Shown here: in pieces, positions 27,417 to 37,206 of the stretch
How the letters are laid out: each line of letters starts with the position of its first letter
How positions within the stretch are numbered: the first letter of the stretch is position 1
Source: JABDIP01 sp965212545
GTDB taxonomy: Bacteria; Pseudomonadota; Alphaproteobacteria; DSM-16000; Inquilinaceae
Reading direction: 5' to 3'
Length of the DNA stretch: 64,000 nt
NCBI GenBank assembly: GCA_965212545.1
Contig: CBDBVB010000024.1
Location: forward strand, 1 to 64,000
Position numbers and translations under genes: made by a program
Notes under the pieces: generated by a model
What the model was told of the DNA's origin: nothing
Database searches by the model: none
What the model saw: only the letters and a program-made list of their open reading frames with translations

Positions 27417-28202
27417 TTGCGATTCACGACAGGCGGCGCGGTCTTGGGCGAGGTGCTGTTTTCATCCGATATCGGCGCGACGGCCGGGACGATCCTGATC
27501 GTCGTCAGCGCCGCGACGTCGTTCCTGACCGCCGCCGCCGGCATTGGCGGCGGCGTTGCGCTGCTGGCGGTGATGGCAGTGCTGATGCCGGCCCAGGCGC
27601 TGATCCCGGTGCATGGGGTCGTGCAGCTCGGCTCCAATGCCGGGCGCGCCGCGATCATGCTGCGCGACGTGAAGACCACCGTACTGTTGCCGTTCGTGGG
27701 GGGCAGCCTGGTCGGTGCAACCATCGGCGGGCTGACAGCGGTGCAGCTGCCGCCGGAATTCCTGAAGATCGGACTCGCGGTCTTCGTACTGTGGTCGGCC
27801 TGGGGCCGCCCCTTCGCCGCCCCCGGACGGTTTGCGATCGCCCTGACCGGGGCGTTTTCCAGCTTCCTGACAATGTTCTTCGGCGCCACCGGCACCTTCA
27901 TCTCGGCCATGGTGAAGACGCTCAAGCTTGGCCGGCTGGAGCATGTGGCGACCCATTCCGCCTGCATGGTGGCGCAGCATTTGATCAAGGTTGCCGCGTT
28001 CGGCCTGCTGGGCTTCGCCTACGGCCCGTACCTGCCGCTGATCGTCGCCATGATCGCCAGCGGCTTCCTCGGCACCGTGATCGGCAAGCGGGTCCTGGTG
28101 AAGCTCAAGGACCAGAGCTTTCACCGCGTCCTGTCGGTGGTCCTCACGCTGCTGGCGCTGCGGCTGCTTTATGACGGGCTGACGACATTGGGCGGAGGCT
28201 GA
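27417..28202 (+). CDS. TauE/SafE-family anion exporter
   Basis: 261-residue inner-membrane protein with about eight membrane segments and two related halves: FLTAAAGIGGGVALLAVMAV early and FLTMFFGATGTFISAMVKTL later. The family moves sulfite or organosulfonates. The start is taken as TTG 27417 because AGGA lies 7 bases upstream and no ATG or GTG is near; a TTG at 27444 is an alternative. It ends 16 bases from the convergent gntR gene. Confidence 0.82.
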   Translation: MRFTTGGAVLGEVLFSSDIGATAGTILIVVSAATSFLTAAAGIGGGVALLAVMAVLMPAQALIPVHGVVQLGSNAGRAAIMLRDVKTTVLLPFVGGSLVGATIGGLTAVQLPPEFLKIGLAVFVLWSAWGRPFAAPGRFAIALTGAFSSFLTMFFGATGTFISAMVKTLKLGRLEHVATHSACMVAQHLIKVAAFGLLGFAYGPYLPLIVAMIASGFLGTVIGKRVLVKLKDQSFHRVLSVVLTLLALRLLYDGLTTLGGG

Positions 28203-28218
28203 CGAGCCGCGGTTGCAG

Positions 28219-28971
28219 TCAGATTGGGTTGCCGGTCTGGTTCGTCCCGGCGTCGGCCATCGCCCTCTGCAGCTCCGGCGACCATGCGCCGATGACGGAT
28301 TCGATATGGTCGCGCAGGGTCGCGGCGGCGCGATCGGGGTCGCCCGCGGCGATGGTGCCGACGATCTCGCGGTGTTGCGCCGGTCCGGAGGGCAGGGGCT
28401 GGCCATCGGCCCGGATCGCCGCGACCGGGGCCGGGGGGTCGCCGGCGAAGGTGAAGCGGTGCATGTGCAGGGTGCAGCGTGTCAGGATCGGCTCCAGCGC
28501 CGGCAGGCCGGCGACCCGGAAGATCGCCATGTGGAATTCCCGGTCCAACTCGCTCCTCGCATAGCTGTCATGGGAGTTCTCGGCGCAGTCCATCCGGCCG
28601 ACGATCTCGTTCAGCACGGTGAAATCGGTCGCCGTGAAAGACGGCGTGGCGAGCCGGACGCCATGGGTCTCGATGTCGATGCGGATGCGTGCCATACGTG
28701 CCGCTTCTTCGGCGGAGGTGTCGGAGACCAATGTGCCCTGATAGCCGCGCCGGCTGACCAGCCCGTCATGCTCCAGCCGTAGCAGCGCCTCGCGGACGGT
28801 GCCCTGGCTGCAGCCAAAGGTGCCGGCAATGTGCTGCTCGATCAGTGCTTCCCCGCCCGGGAGCGAAGCCAGGATGATGGCCCGCTTGAGTGCGTGATAG
28901 ACCGCATTGCCCTTGCGCTCCCGGGGGATCGCGATGGCATCGTCGTCGAATATGCGCGAAAGTCTGTTCAT
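28219..28971 (-). CDS. GntR-family (FadR/FCD) transcriptional regulator
   Basis: 250 residues. The N-terminal winged helix (YHALKRAIILASLPGGEALIEQ, then GCSQGTVREALLRLEHDGLVSR) is followed by an FCD ligand-binding domain (about 95-230) with candidate metal-binding residues in ELDREFHMAIF and QHREIV. Divergent from the peptide transporter/amidase operon, with a palindrome in the shared promoter region, so it most likely represses that operon. Confidence 0.9.
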   Translation of the reverse strand: MNRLSRIFDDDAIAIPRERKGNAVYHALKRAIILASLPGGEALIEQHIAGTFGCSQGTVREALLRLEHDGLVSRRGYQGTLVSDTSAEEAARMARIRIDIETHGVRLATPSFTATDFTVLNEIVGRMDCAENSHDSYARSELDREFHMAIFRVAGLPALEPILTRCTLHMHRFTFAGDPPAPVAAIRADGQPLPSGPAQHREIVGTIAAGDPDRAAATLRDHIESVIGAWSPELQRAMADAGTNQTGNPI

Positions 28972-28974
28972 CGG

Positions 28975-29002
28975 TTGACAGCCAACATCCGGAGCTTAAA
29001 AT
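28975..29002 (+). promoter_or_regulatory. Sigma70-type promoter of the peptide transporter operon
   Basis: TTGACA (28975-28980), 16 bases, TAAAAT (28997-29002). The -35 box is a full consensus match and the -10 box is near consensus. It points into the transporter operon and overlaps the palindromic operator. Confidence 0.7.
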
Positions 29003-29018
29003 CAATATCGATAATGAT
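29001..29018. promoter_or_regulatory. Palindromic operator between gntR and the transporter operon
   Basis: ATCAATATCGATAATGAT is an 18-bp palindrome with one mismatched pair. It overlaps the last bases of the -10 box and the likely transcription start, so a bound repressor would block RNA polymerase. The divergent GntR protein is the likely ligand. Confidence 0.6.
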
Positions 29019-29083
29019 AACAAGAGCTCAGGAACGAGACAACCGGATCGCGCTGTTAGCAATGGTCTGGGAGGGATTCAACC

Positions 29084-29167
29084 ATGGCGAGGCGTGCCGC
29101 AGGCATCGCTTTGATCGATCGCGAAGGGCGCGGCTTGACCCGGGTGATCGGCGTGGCCGGCCGATGA
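29084..29167 (+). CDS. Possible 27-residue leader peptide upstream of the transporter operon
   Basis: ATG preceded by GGGAGGGA at 7 bases, encoding a short basic peptide (MARRAAGIALIDREGR...) that stops 13 bases before the transporter ATPase start. The strong ribosome site suggests real translation. It may be a leader, or the remnant of a longer gene. No family recognised. Confidence 0.35.
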   Translation: MARRAAGIALIDREGRGLTRVIGVAGR

Positions 29168-29179
29168 TGGACGAGCGGA

Positions 29180-30168
29180 TTGCCGGCGCTTCTTGAAATC
29201 GAGGATCTGGTGGTCGAGTTCGCCACCCCGGCGGGCGCATTGCGCGCCGTGAACGGCGTCTCCTATGACGTCGCCGCCGGCGAGATCGTCGCAGTGGTCG
29301 GTGAGTCCGGCAGCGGCAAATCCGTGACCGCCTTGTCGGTGCTGCAGCTTCTGCCGGTGCCGCCGGCCCGGATTGCCGGCGGCCGCATTCTGCTAGACGG
29401 ATCCGATCTGCTGGGCCTCGACGACGAGGGCATCCGGCATGTGCGCGGCCGGCGGGTCGGCATGGTGTTCCAGGAGCCGATGACGTCGCTGAATCCGGTC
29501 CTGTCGATCGGCCGGCAATTGACCGAGGCGATGCGCGAGCATCTCGGCCTGTCGCCGGCGGCTGCGAGGGCCCGGGCGGTGGAGCTTCTTGACCTGGTGG
29601 GTATCGCCGAGCCGGAGCGACGCCTGAAGCAGTATCCACACCATCTGAGCGGCGGCATGCGGCAGCGTGTGATGATCGCCATCGCGCTGGCCTGCGAGCC
29701 GGAACTGATCATCGCCGACGAACCGACTACCGCGCTCGATGTCACCATCCAGGCGCAGGTTCTGGAACTGATGCAGGATCTGTGTATCCGCATGGGTGTG
29801 GCGCTGGTGATCATCACCCACAATCTCGGCATCGTCGCCCGCCATGCGCACCGGGTGAACGTGATGTATGCCGGCCGCATCGTCGAGCGCGGGCCGGCGG
29901 AGGAGATCTATCGCCGGCCGAGCCATCCCTATACGGTCGGGCTTCTCAATTCGGTGCCGAGGCTGGATCGGCCGCGCGGCGCGCCGCTGGATCCGATCCC
30001 CGGCAACCCGCCCGATCCCCTGGCCCTGCCAAGCGGCTGCGCATTCCGGCCGCGCTGCGCTCTTGCGACCGATCAGTGCGCCAGGCAGGCGCCGCCGCTG
30101 AGCGATGTCGCCGGCAGCCACCAATCCGCCTGCTTCGAGATCGACGCCCTGCACGCCCCGGAGCCGGC

Positions 30169-30172
<4 letters not shown>
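29180..30172 (+). CDS. Peptide ABC transporter ATP-binding protein, OppD/DppD type
   Basis: 330-residue ATPase: Walker A GESGSGKSV, Q-loop MVFQEPMTSLNP, signature LSGGMRQRVMIA, Walker B LIIADEPTTALD, and the oligopeptide C-terminal tail with CAFRPRCALATDQC. The start is probably TTG 29180 (MPALLEIEDLVVEF); no in-frame ATG is closer. The stop overlaps the next gene (ATGA). Works with the OppF, OppA, OppB and OppC genes that follow. Confidence 0.9.
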
Positions 30173-31191
<1,019 letters not shown>

Positions 31192-31254
31192 GTGGCTGAT
31201 TGGAAAAGAGGAGATTGGATCAATGAGTCACGGCGCGGGCCGCCGCCCCACATC

Positions 31255-31324
31255 GTCATTCCCGCAAAAGCGGGAATCCAGGAAGCGCCGGGATCGACTG
31301 GATTCCCGCTTTTGCGGGAATGAC
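31255..31324. repeat. REP-like double palindrome
   Basis: The 27-base arms at 31255-31281 and 31298-31324 are perfect inverted repeats separated by 16 bases. Each arm is itself palindromic (ATTCCCGC-AAAA-GCGGGAAT). It lies between the OppF and OppA-type genes. A single related unit is at 1929-1951. Probably a non-autonomous dispersed repeat, and possibly an mRNA stabiliser. Confidence 0.75.
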
Positions 31325-31430
31325 GGTGACGTGGGACAGGTGGCTGACTGCAATCACGATTCGTACTGAGGCGGACCAAGGCATCGATAGGGACCGGAAC
31401 CAAACCAAGCAGATACAACAGGAGGCTCAA

Positions 31431-33224
31431 ATGACATCGAAACTATTCAAGGATCTGGACACGGCCGAGCAGGCCCGCATCAAAGCGGAGTGGGACGAGG
31501 CGCATGATTTCGATCCGCGCGATCCGCTGTTCGGGCTCAACACGGCGGACATGTCCGGGCCGAAACTGAAGCGCCGCGCGATGCTACGGCTCATGGCAGC
31601 CTCCGGCACGCTGGCCGCCTGGCATCTGATGCCGGGCGCCGGTACTACCGCGGCGAAAGCGGACGGCCATGCCGGCGGCACCCTGACCTGCGGCTGGGCC
31701 GGGATCGGTGAAATCCTGACCCTGGATCCGGCGCAGATCAATCAGGTGCTGCAGTTCCAGATCTCCTCGAATGTGCTCAGCGGCCTGATGCACATCAACG
31801 CCGATTTGGTCGCCGAAGGCGATCTGGCGGAGGACTGGACCGTCTCCGACGACGGCACCAAGTACACCTTCAACCTGCGCCAGGGTGTCACCTTCCACAA
31901 TGGCGACGCCTTCGATGCCGACGATGTGCTGTTCACCTATGCGCGTTCGAAGGACCCGGAGCAGTCGTTCCATTCGCGGGTTCTCACCAATGTGGTCGCC
32001 GTCGACAAGATCGACGCCCATACGGTGCAATTCACCCTCGCCCAACCGCAGGCCTCGTTCCTGGGCAAGACCCTGGAGCGCTCGAGCGGCCGGGCCATGA
32101 CCATCGTCAGCCGTGGCGCCCTGGACCAGATGGGCAATGCGCAATACGGCCTGACGCCGGTTGGAACCGGACCGTTCCGCGTCACTGAGCACCAGCTCGG
32201 CCAGGGCGTCGTGCTGGAGAAGTTCGCCGACTATTACGACCCCGAAAGGCCGAAGCTCGACAAGGTCATCATCAAGCCGGTGATCGACGCGGAGCCGCTG
32301 GCGGCGGCCCTCGAGGCCGGCGACATCCAGCTGATCGGCGGCAACCCGGTGGCGGCGGAACTGGTCGACCGTTTCGTGCAGAACCCGGACCTTGTGGTCG
32401 ACGAGAAGCCGGCGCCGGGGTTCCAGTCGCTGTGGATCAATCCGTGGAACGACGCCATGAAGGTGACGGATTTCAACAAGCCGCTGGACGAGCTGATGCA
32501 GGAGAAGGGCTTCATGGTTCGGCTCGCCCTGGCCAAGGCCCTTGACCGCGACCGCTATCTTCGGCAGGCCCAGTTCGGCCGAGGCACCGCGGCCTATGGC
32601 ACGATCAATCCGGCGATGGGCTTCTATTTCGACGAGGGATTGGCGGAAACCAGCGCTCAGCGCTACGACGCCGACGAGGCCCGGCGGCTGATGGCCGAGG
32701 CCGGTTATCCGAATGGCGAGGGTTTCCCGACCCTGAAGCTGATCACCACCCCGGCGGCGCGCCGGGAGTCGACCATCGTGGCGGCGATCCTGAAGCAGAA
32801 TCTCAACATCGACGTCGAATTGCTGACCAAGGAGTTCTCGGTCGGCATCGAGGATTTCGATACCATGAACTGGGATCTGCGCCGGGCCGGCAGCGGCGGC
32901 GATTTCGACCCGGATGACGGGCTGGTCGACTGGATGCAGACCGCGTCCAAGTTCAACGGCCGCAAGCGCGATCCGGCGATTTACCCCTTCGGCTATTTCT
33001 CCGAGGCCGAGGCCGACCGCCTGATCACCGAGCAGAGCGCCACCGCCGATCTGGAGAAGCGGCGCGAACTGGTACAGCAGGCAAACCGCATCACCTCCGA
33101 CAAGGTGGCCTGCGCGTTCCTGTACCACCCGGCGAACATCCTGATCCACCACAAGGATGTGGACTTCCCGGCCGAGAGCCGCATTCCCGGTCTGGTCGAT
33201 CTCGACCGGGTGACCGTCAGCTGA
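31431..33224 (+). CDS. Peptide ABC transporter substrate-binding protein, probably Tat-exported
   Basis: 597-residue family-5 binding protein. The N-terminus is unusually long (about 48 hydrophilic residues) before KLKRRAMLRLMAASGTLAAW, which looks like a twin-arginine signal although the motif is imperfect. The mature part has YTFNLRQGVTFHNGDAFDAD, VGTGPFRVTEHQ and ALAKALDRDRYL. AGGAGG precedes the ATG by about 6 bases. Encoded within the GntR-controlled operon. Confidence 0.88.
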   Translation: MTSKLFKDLDTAEQARIKAEWDEAHDFDPRDPLFGLNTADMSGPKLKRRAMLRLMAASGTLAAWHLMPGAGTTAAKADGHAGGTLTCGWAGIGEILTLDPAQINQVLQFQISSNVLSGLMHINADLVAEGDLAEDWTVSDDGTKYTFNLRQGVTFHNGDAFDADDVLFTYARSKDPEQSFHSRVLTNVVAVDKIDAHTVQFTLAQPQASFLGKTLERSSGRAMTIVSRGALDQMGNAQYGLTPVGTGPFRVTEHQLGQGVVLEKFADYYDPERPKLDKVIIKPVIDAEPLAAALEAGDIQLIGGNPVAAELVDRFVQNPDLVVDEKPAPGFQSLWINPWNDAMKVTDFNKPLDELMQEKGFMVRLALAKALDRDRYLRQAQFGRGTAAYGTINPAMGFYFDEGLAETSAQRYDADEARRLMAEAGYPNGEGFPTLKLITTPAARRESTIVAAILKQNLNIDVELLTKEFSVGIEDFDTMNWDLRRAGSGGDFDPDDGLVDWMQTASKFNGRKRDPAIYPFGYFSEAEADRLITEQSATADLEKRRELVQQANRITSDKVACAFLYHPANILIHHKDVDFPAESRIPGLVDLDRVTVS

Positions 33225-33285
33225 ACCGACATCGCGGGTGGTCGGCCTTGCGCCGGCCGCCTGCGACCGGTCCTCGGAATCAAAG

Positions 33286-34236
33286 ATGTCGACCTATCTC
33301 ATCCGCCGGGCCCTGGGGGCCGTCCTGGTCATGTGGGCGGTTGCCACCCTGGTGTTCTTCATGTTGCGGATCGTGCCCGGCGACCCGATCGGCGCCATGC
33401 TGTTCGATGTCGGCGACGCCCAGGCGATTGAGGATCTGCGGCGCAAACTGGGCCTCGACCAGCCGATATATGTGCAGTATTTCAAGTGGTTCTGGCTCAC
33501 TCTTCAGGGCGATCTGGGCAACTCGATCTATGGTAGCCGGGTTGCCGTCAGCCGGTTGATCGCCGAGGCCGCGCCACGGACCCTGTCCCTGGCCGGGATC
33601 TCCTTCGTACTGGCGCTGGTGATCGCCATTCCGGCCGGGCTGATCGCGGCGACCCGGCGCAATACCGGGCTGGACCACGGCGTGACCCTGGTCGCCTTCC
33701 TGGGGCTCAGCATGCCGGATTTCTGGGTCGGCATTCTGCTGGTGATCGTATTCGCCGCCAATCTGCAATGGCTGCCGGCGATCGGCTATGTGCCGCTGTC
33801 AGAGGGGTTCTGGCCGTGGCTGTCGCATCTGATCCTGCCGTCGATTGCGGTCGGCACGGCGTTCTCGGCGATCATCGCGCGGATGATCCGCTCAGCGATG
33901 CTGGAGGTTCTGAAGACCGACTATATGCGGGTCGCGCGCGCCAAGGGCCTGCGCCCCTCGGTGGTGCTGCTGCGCCATGCTCTGCCGAACGCGCTGATCC
34001 CGGTGGTAACGGTGATCGGGATCGCCTTCGCGCTGCTGATGGCGGGCGCCGTCGTCGTGGAGAACGTGTTTGCGATCAAAGGGCTGGGGCGGATCCTTAT
34101 CCAGGGAATTCTGGACCGCGACTATCCGGTGGTGCAGGGCGCGATCCTGGTGGTCTCGGCGATCTTCATCTTCAGCAACCTGCTGGTCGATCTGCTCTAC
34201 ACGATGATCGATCCGCGCATCCGGTTTGAATCATGA
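33286..34236 (+). CDS. Peptide ABC transporter permease, OppB/DppB type
   Basis: 316-residue inner-membrane permease beginning MSTYLIRRALGAVLVMWAV. Family motifs: MLRIVPGDPIGAMLFD, LDQPIYVQYFKWFWLTLQGDLG and the EAA loop DYMRVARAKGLRPSVVLLRHALPNA. Its stop overlaps the oppC start by 4 bases. Confidence 0.92.
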   Translation: MSTYLIRRALGAVLVMWAVATLVFFMLRIVPGDPIGAMLFDVGDAQAIEDLRRKLGLDQPIYVQYFKWFWLTLQGDLGNSIYGSRVAVSRLIAEAAPRTLSLAGISFVLALVIAIPAGLIAATRRNTGLDHGVTLVAFLGLSMPDFWVGILLVIVFAANLQWLPAIGYVPLSEGFWPWLSHLILPSIAVGTAFSAIIARMIRSAMLEVLKTDYMRVARAKGLRPSVVLLRHALPNALIPVVTVIGIAFALLMAGAVVVENVFAIKGLGRILIQGILDRDYPVVQGAILVVSAIFIFSNLLVDLLYTMIDPRIRFES

Positions 34237-35126
34237 CGCCGCACGCGATGTCTGAAGCGGCCGAGGCGCCGATGGTGCGGACCACGCGCTGGAGCCAGTT
34301 CCGCGCCGTGATGCGGGCCGACCGGAAGGCGCTGGTCGGATCGGTAATCCTGGCGGTCTTCGTGGTGGCGGCGATCCTGGGTCCGCTGATCGCGCCCTAT
34401 GACCCCAACGACATGGCCTACGACTTCCTGGCGGCGCCGTCGTGGCAGCATCCGCTGGGCACCGACGATCTTGGCCGCGACCTGCTGAGCCGGATCATCG
34501 CCGGGACGCAAGTGTCCATATTCGTTGGCGTATCCACCGTTGCCATCGCCCTTCTCGTCGGAGTGTCCCTGGGTGTATGGGCCGGCTATGCCGGTGGCTG
34601 GGTCGATCACATCATCATGCGCTATATCGACCTGCAATGGGCCTTCCCGAACTTCATAATCGCGGTCTATCTGGTGGCGGTGTTCGGGACCGGGCTCAGC
34701 AATGTGATCGTTGCCATCTCGCTGGCCTTCGTCGACGATTTCGCGCGGGTCGCCCGCGGCATGGTGCTGTCGATCAAGCAGGAACAATATGTCGACGCGG
34801 CGCGGACCGTCGGCACCTCGGATTTCCGCATCATGTGGCGCCATGTGCTGCCCAACGCCATGGCGCCGATCATCGTCCAGGCCACCGTCAGCGTGTCGTA
34901 CGCGATACTGGGCGAGGCCGGACTGTCGTTCCTCGGGCTGGGCGTGCAGTCGTCGACGCCGACCTGGGGGCTGATCCTGGCCGACGCGCGCAGCTTCATC
35001 ACCCGGGCGTGGTGGCTGGGGATCTTTCCCGGCCTGGCGATCATGCTGACGGTGCTGTCGATCAACTTCATCGGCGATGCGCTGCGCGATTTCCTCGATG
35101 TGCGGGAGAGCAGGGAAGGGGTGTGA
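34233..35126 (+). CDS. Peptide ABC transporter permease, OppC/DppC type
   Basis: 297 residues. The family LGTDDLGRDLLSRIIAGTQVS motif follows the first periplasmic loop, and the EAA loop is YVDAARTVGTSDFRIMWRHVLPNA. About six membrane segments. Completes the importer with OppA, B, D and F. Confidence 0.92.
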   Translation: MTPHAMSEAAEAPMVRTTRWSQFRAVMRADRKALVGSVILAVFVVAAILGPLIAPYDPNDMAYDFLAAPSWQHPLGTDDLGRDLLSRIIAGTQVSIFVGVSTVAIALLVGVSLGVWAGYAGGWVDHIIMRYIDLQWAFPNFIIAVYLVAVFGTGLSNVIVAISLAFVDDFARVARGMVLSIKQEQYVDAARTVGTSDFRIMWRHVLPNAMAPIIVQATVSVSYAILGEAGLSFLGLGVQSSTPTWGLILADARSFITRAWWLGIFPGLAIMLTVLSINFIGDALRDFLDVRESREGV

Positions 35127-35128
35127 CC

Positions 35129-36637
35129 ATGCCGGCCGAGGAACTCGATCTGAACGCCCTGGGGATCGCAGACCTGCTGCGCATGATGTCCGATGGCGAC
35201 CTGACCGCCACGGCGCTCACCATGCACTGCCTCGCCCGCATCGACCGGCTTGACCGGCATGTCAATTCAGTGCTCGAGATCAATCCGGATGCATTGCAGA
35301 TCGCCGGCGCACTGGACGATGAGCGCCTGGCCGGGCAGGTGCGGCCGCTGCACGGCATTCCGATCCTGGTGAAGGACAATATCGACACCGCCGACCACAT
35401 GACCACGACCGCCGGATCGTTGGCGCTGGATGGTCATGTCGCGCAGAAGGATGCTGCGGTAGTGGCCCGACTGCGCGAAGCCGGGGCGGTCATCCTGGGC
35501 AAGACCAATCTCAGCGAATGGGCGAATTTCCGCTCCAAGCGCTCCTCCAGCGGCTGGAGCAGCCGCGGTGGGCAGACGCGCAACCCCTATGCGCTCGACC
35601 GCACCCCCGGCGGCTCCAGCTCCGGTTCCGGCGTCGCGGTGGCGTGCGGCTTCTGCGCCGCCGCCATCGGCACCGAGACCGACGGCTCGATCATGAGTCC
35701 CTCGGCGATGAACGGGGTGGTCGGCATCAAGCCCAGCATCGGGCTCGTCGGCCGCAGCGGCATCATCCCGATCTCGCACAGCCAGGACACCGCCGGGCCG
35801 ATCGCCCGCAGCGTTGCCGATGCGGCGCTGCTGCTGAACGCCATCTCCGGTGTCGACCCGGATGACGAAACGACCGCGGATGCGGAATCGCGCCGCCCGC
35901 CGGACTATGCTGCGAACTTGGATGATAACGGGCTGCGCGGTGCCCGGATCGGACTGTTGGCTGACCTCGAAGCCTTTCATGTTGACGTTCGGCGGATTGT
36001 CGAGGGCTGCGCCACGGCCATGCGCGAGGCCGGGGCCGAGATCGTCGATACGGTCCACATCACGCCGGTTGACGCCATCCGGCCGTCGGAGATGACGGTC
36101 ATGAAGACCGAATTCAAGGTCGGGCTGGACGCTTATCTCGCCGGCGCCGGAGCGAGCGCCCGTGTCCACAGCCTTGCCGAACTCATCGCCTTCAACGAGA
36201 GCAATCGCGACAGGACGATGCCGTATTTTCCTCAGGACCTGCTTGAGGAGTCGGAACGAACCGGCGGCCTTGACGATCCGGGCTATCTGGAGGCCCGGCG
36301 GACCTGTCGGAGACTGACCCGTCCCGAGGGAATCGACCGCGCACTTGCCGACTATGCGCTGGACGCCATCATCGCGCCGACCACCTCCGCGCCCTGGCTG
36401 ATAGACTGGGTCAACGGCGACAACCGGTCCGGCAGCACCGCTTACCTGGCGGCGGTGTCGGGCTATGCCTGCATCACCGTCCCGGCCGGCTACCTGCACG
36501 GCCTGCCGGTCGGCCTCTCATTCATCGGCGGCGCCTTTTCCGAGCCGGCCCTGATCGGCCTCGCCCATGCCTTTGAGCGCGCGACCCGGGTGCGCCGGCC
36601 CCCGGAATTCGCGCGGACTGTGGTGTTCCAGGAGTAG
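35129..36637 (+). CDS. Amidase-signature hydrolase
   Basis: 502-residue enzyme with the Ser-cisSer-Lys triad context: LVKDNIDTA supplies the Lys near residue 82, and the Gly/Ser stretch TPGGSSSGSG with GTETDGSI supplies the serines. Hydrolyses a C-N amide bond. It starts 2 bases after the OppC stop, so the imported compound is probably an amide or peptide-like molecule cleaved here. No signal peptide. Confidence 0.9.
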   Translation: MPAEELDLNALGIADLLRMMSDGDLTATALTMHCLARIDRLDRHVNSVLEINPDALQIAGALDDERLAGQVRPLHGIPILVKDNIDTADHMTTTAGSLALDGHVAQKDAAVVARLREAGAVILGKTNLSEWANFRSKRSSSGWSSRGGQTRNPYALDRTPGGSSSGSGVAVACGFCAAAIGTETDGSIMSPSAMNGVVGIKPSIGLVGRSGIIPISHSQDTAGPIARSVADAALLLNAISGVDPDDETTADAESRRPPDYAANLDDNGLRGARIGLLADLEAFHVDVRRIVEGCATAMREAGAEIVDTVHITPVDAIRPSEMTVMKTEFKVGLDAYLAGAGASARVHSLAELIAFNESNRDRTMPYFPQDLLEESERTGGLDDPGYLEARRTCRRLTRPEGIDRALADYALDAIIAPTTSAPWLIDWVNGDNRSGSTAYLAAVSGYACITVPAGYLHGLPVGLSFIGGAFSEPALIGLAHAFERATRVRRPPEFARTVVFQE

Positions 36638-36774
36638 TTCCCAGTTCGATATCTTTGCTTCCGGAAAGAACAGTGCGCTGGCAAATCGGAGAGCACTCGA
36701 ATGCCGGCTTTCCACCGGTCAGTAGTGCGGCTGATGGCCGTAATGCACGACCGTTCTGACCTATACCGGTAGAT

Positions 36775-37104
36775 TCAAGGGCACCCGTCTTCACCCATGC
36801 AGCACGCCCGGATGTCGGGGTGATTGTCGCAGCAATCATTGAGCAGAAACGAGATCAGGTTTCCAAGATTCCGAAAATCTGCGCGATAGATGATCTTCCG
36901 CGATTGGCGTTCAGATGAAATCGCGCCGGCCTGCTCCAGCGTTGATAGGTGAAACGAAGCCCGCGAGGAAGTCGCGTCAACCTGCTTGCCAACCTCGCCC
37001 GCTGACGCGCCTTCCTTACCGCACTGAACAAGGTACCGGATAATCCGCAAACGGGTTTCCTGAGACAAAGCGCCCAGCACGCCCAAAGCCTGCTTCTCAT
37101 TCAT
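36775..37104 (-). CDS. ArsR-family regulator with a Cys-rich C-terminus
   Basis: 109 residues. Helix-turn-helix region LGALSQETRLRIIRYLVQCG, then VDATSSRASFHLSTLEQAGAIS. The C-terminal helix ends in a Cys cluster (C91, C92, C101, C102, C108; NDCCDNHPDIRACC). Some arsenic-sensing ArsR proteins bind As(III) through C-terminal vicinal cysteines, so metalloid or thiophile sensing is a fair inference. Divergent from a GST-like gene whose promoter contains an inverted repeat. Confidence 0.85.
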   Translation of the reverse strand: MNEKQALGVLGALSQETRLRIIRYLVQCGKEGASAGEVGKQVDATSSRASFHLSTLEQAGAISSERQSRKIIYRADFRNLGNLISFLLNDCCDNHPDIRACCMGEDGCP

Positions 37105-37108
37105 ATCT

Positions 37109-37146
37109 CAATATCTCTTGAATCGTTGAGATATTGGCAATATACT
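37109..37146 (+). promoter_or_regulatory. Operator and sigma70 promoter between arsR and the GST gene
   Basis: CAATATCTC (37109-37117) and GAGATATTG (37128-37136) form a perfect 9-bp inverted repeat. It surrounds the -35 box TTGAAT (37118-37123), which is 17 bases from the -10 box TATACT (37141-37146) directed at the GST gene. ArsR binding would block this promoter. Confidence 0.7.
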
Positions 37147-37206
37147 TCCTAATGCGGCCATCGATCAAGGCCTTGCGGCATGTTTGGAATGGAAGGACGC
37201 CCCGCG

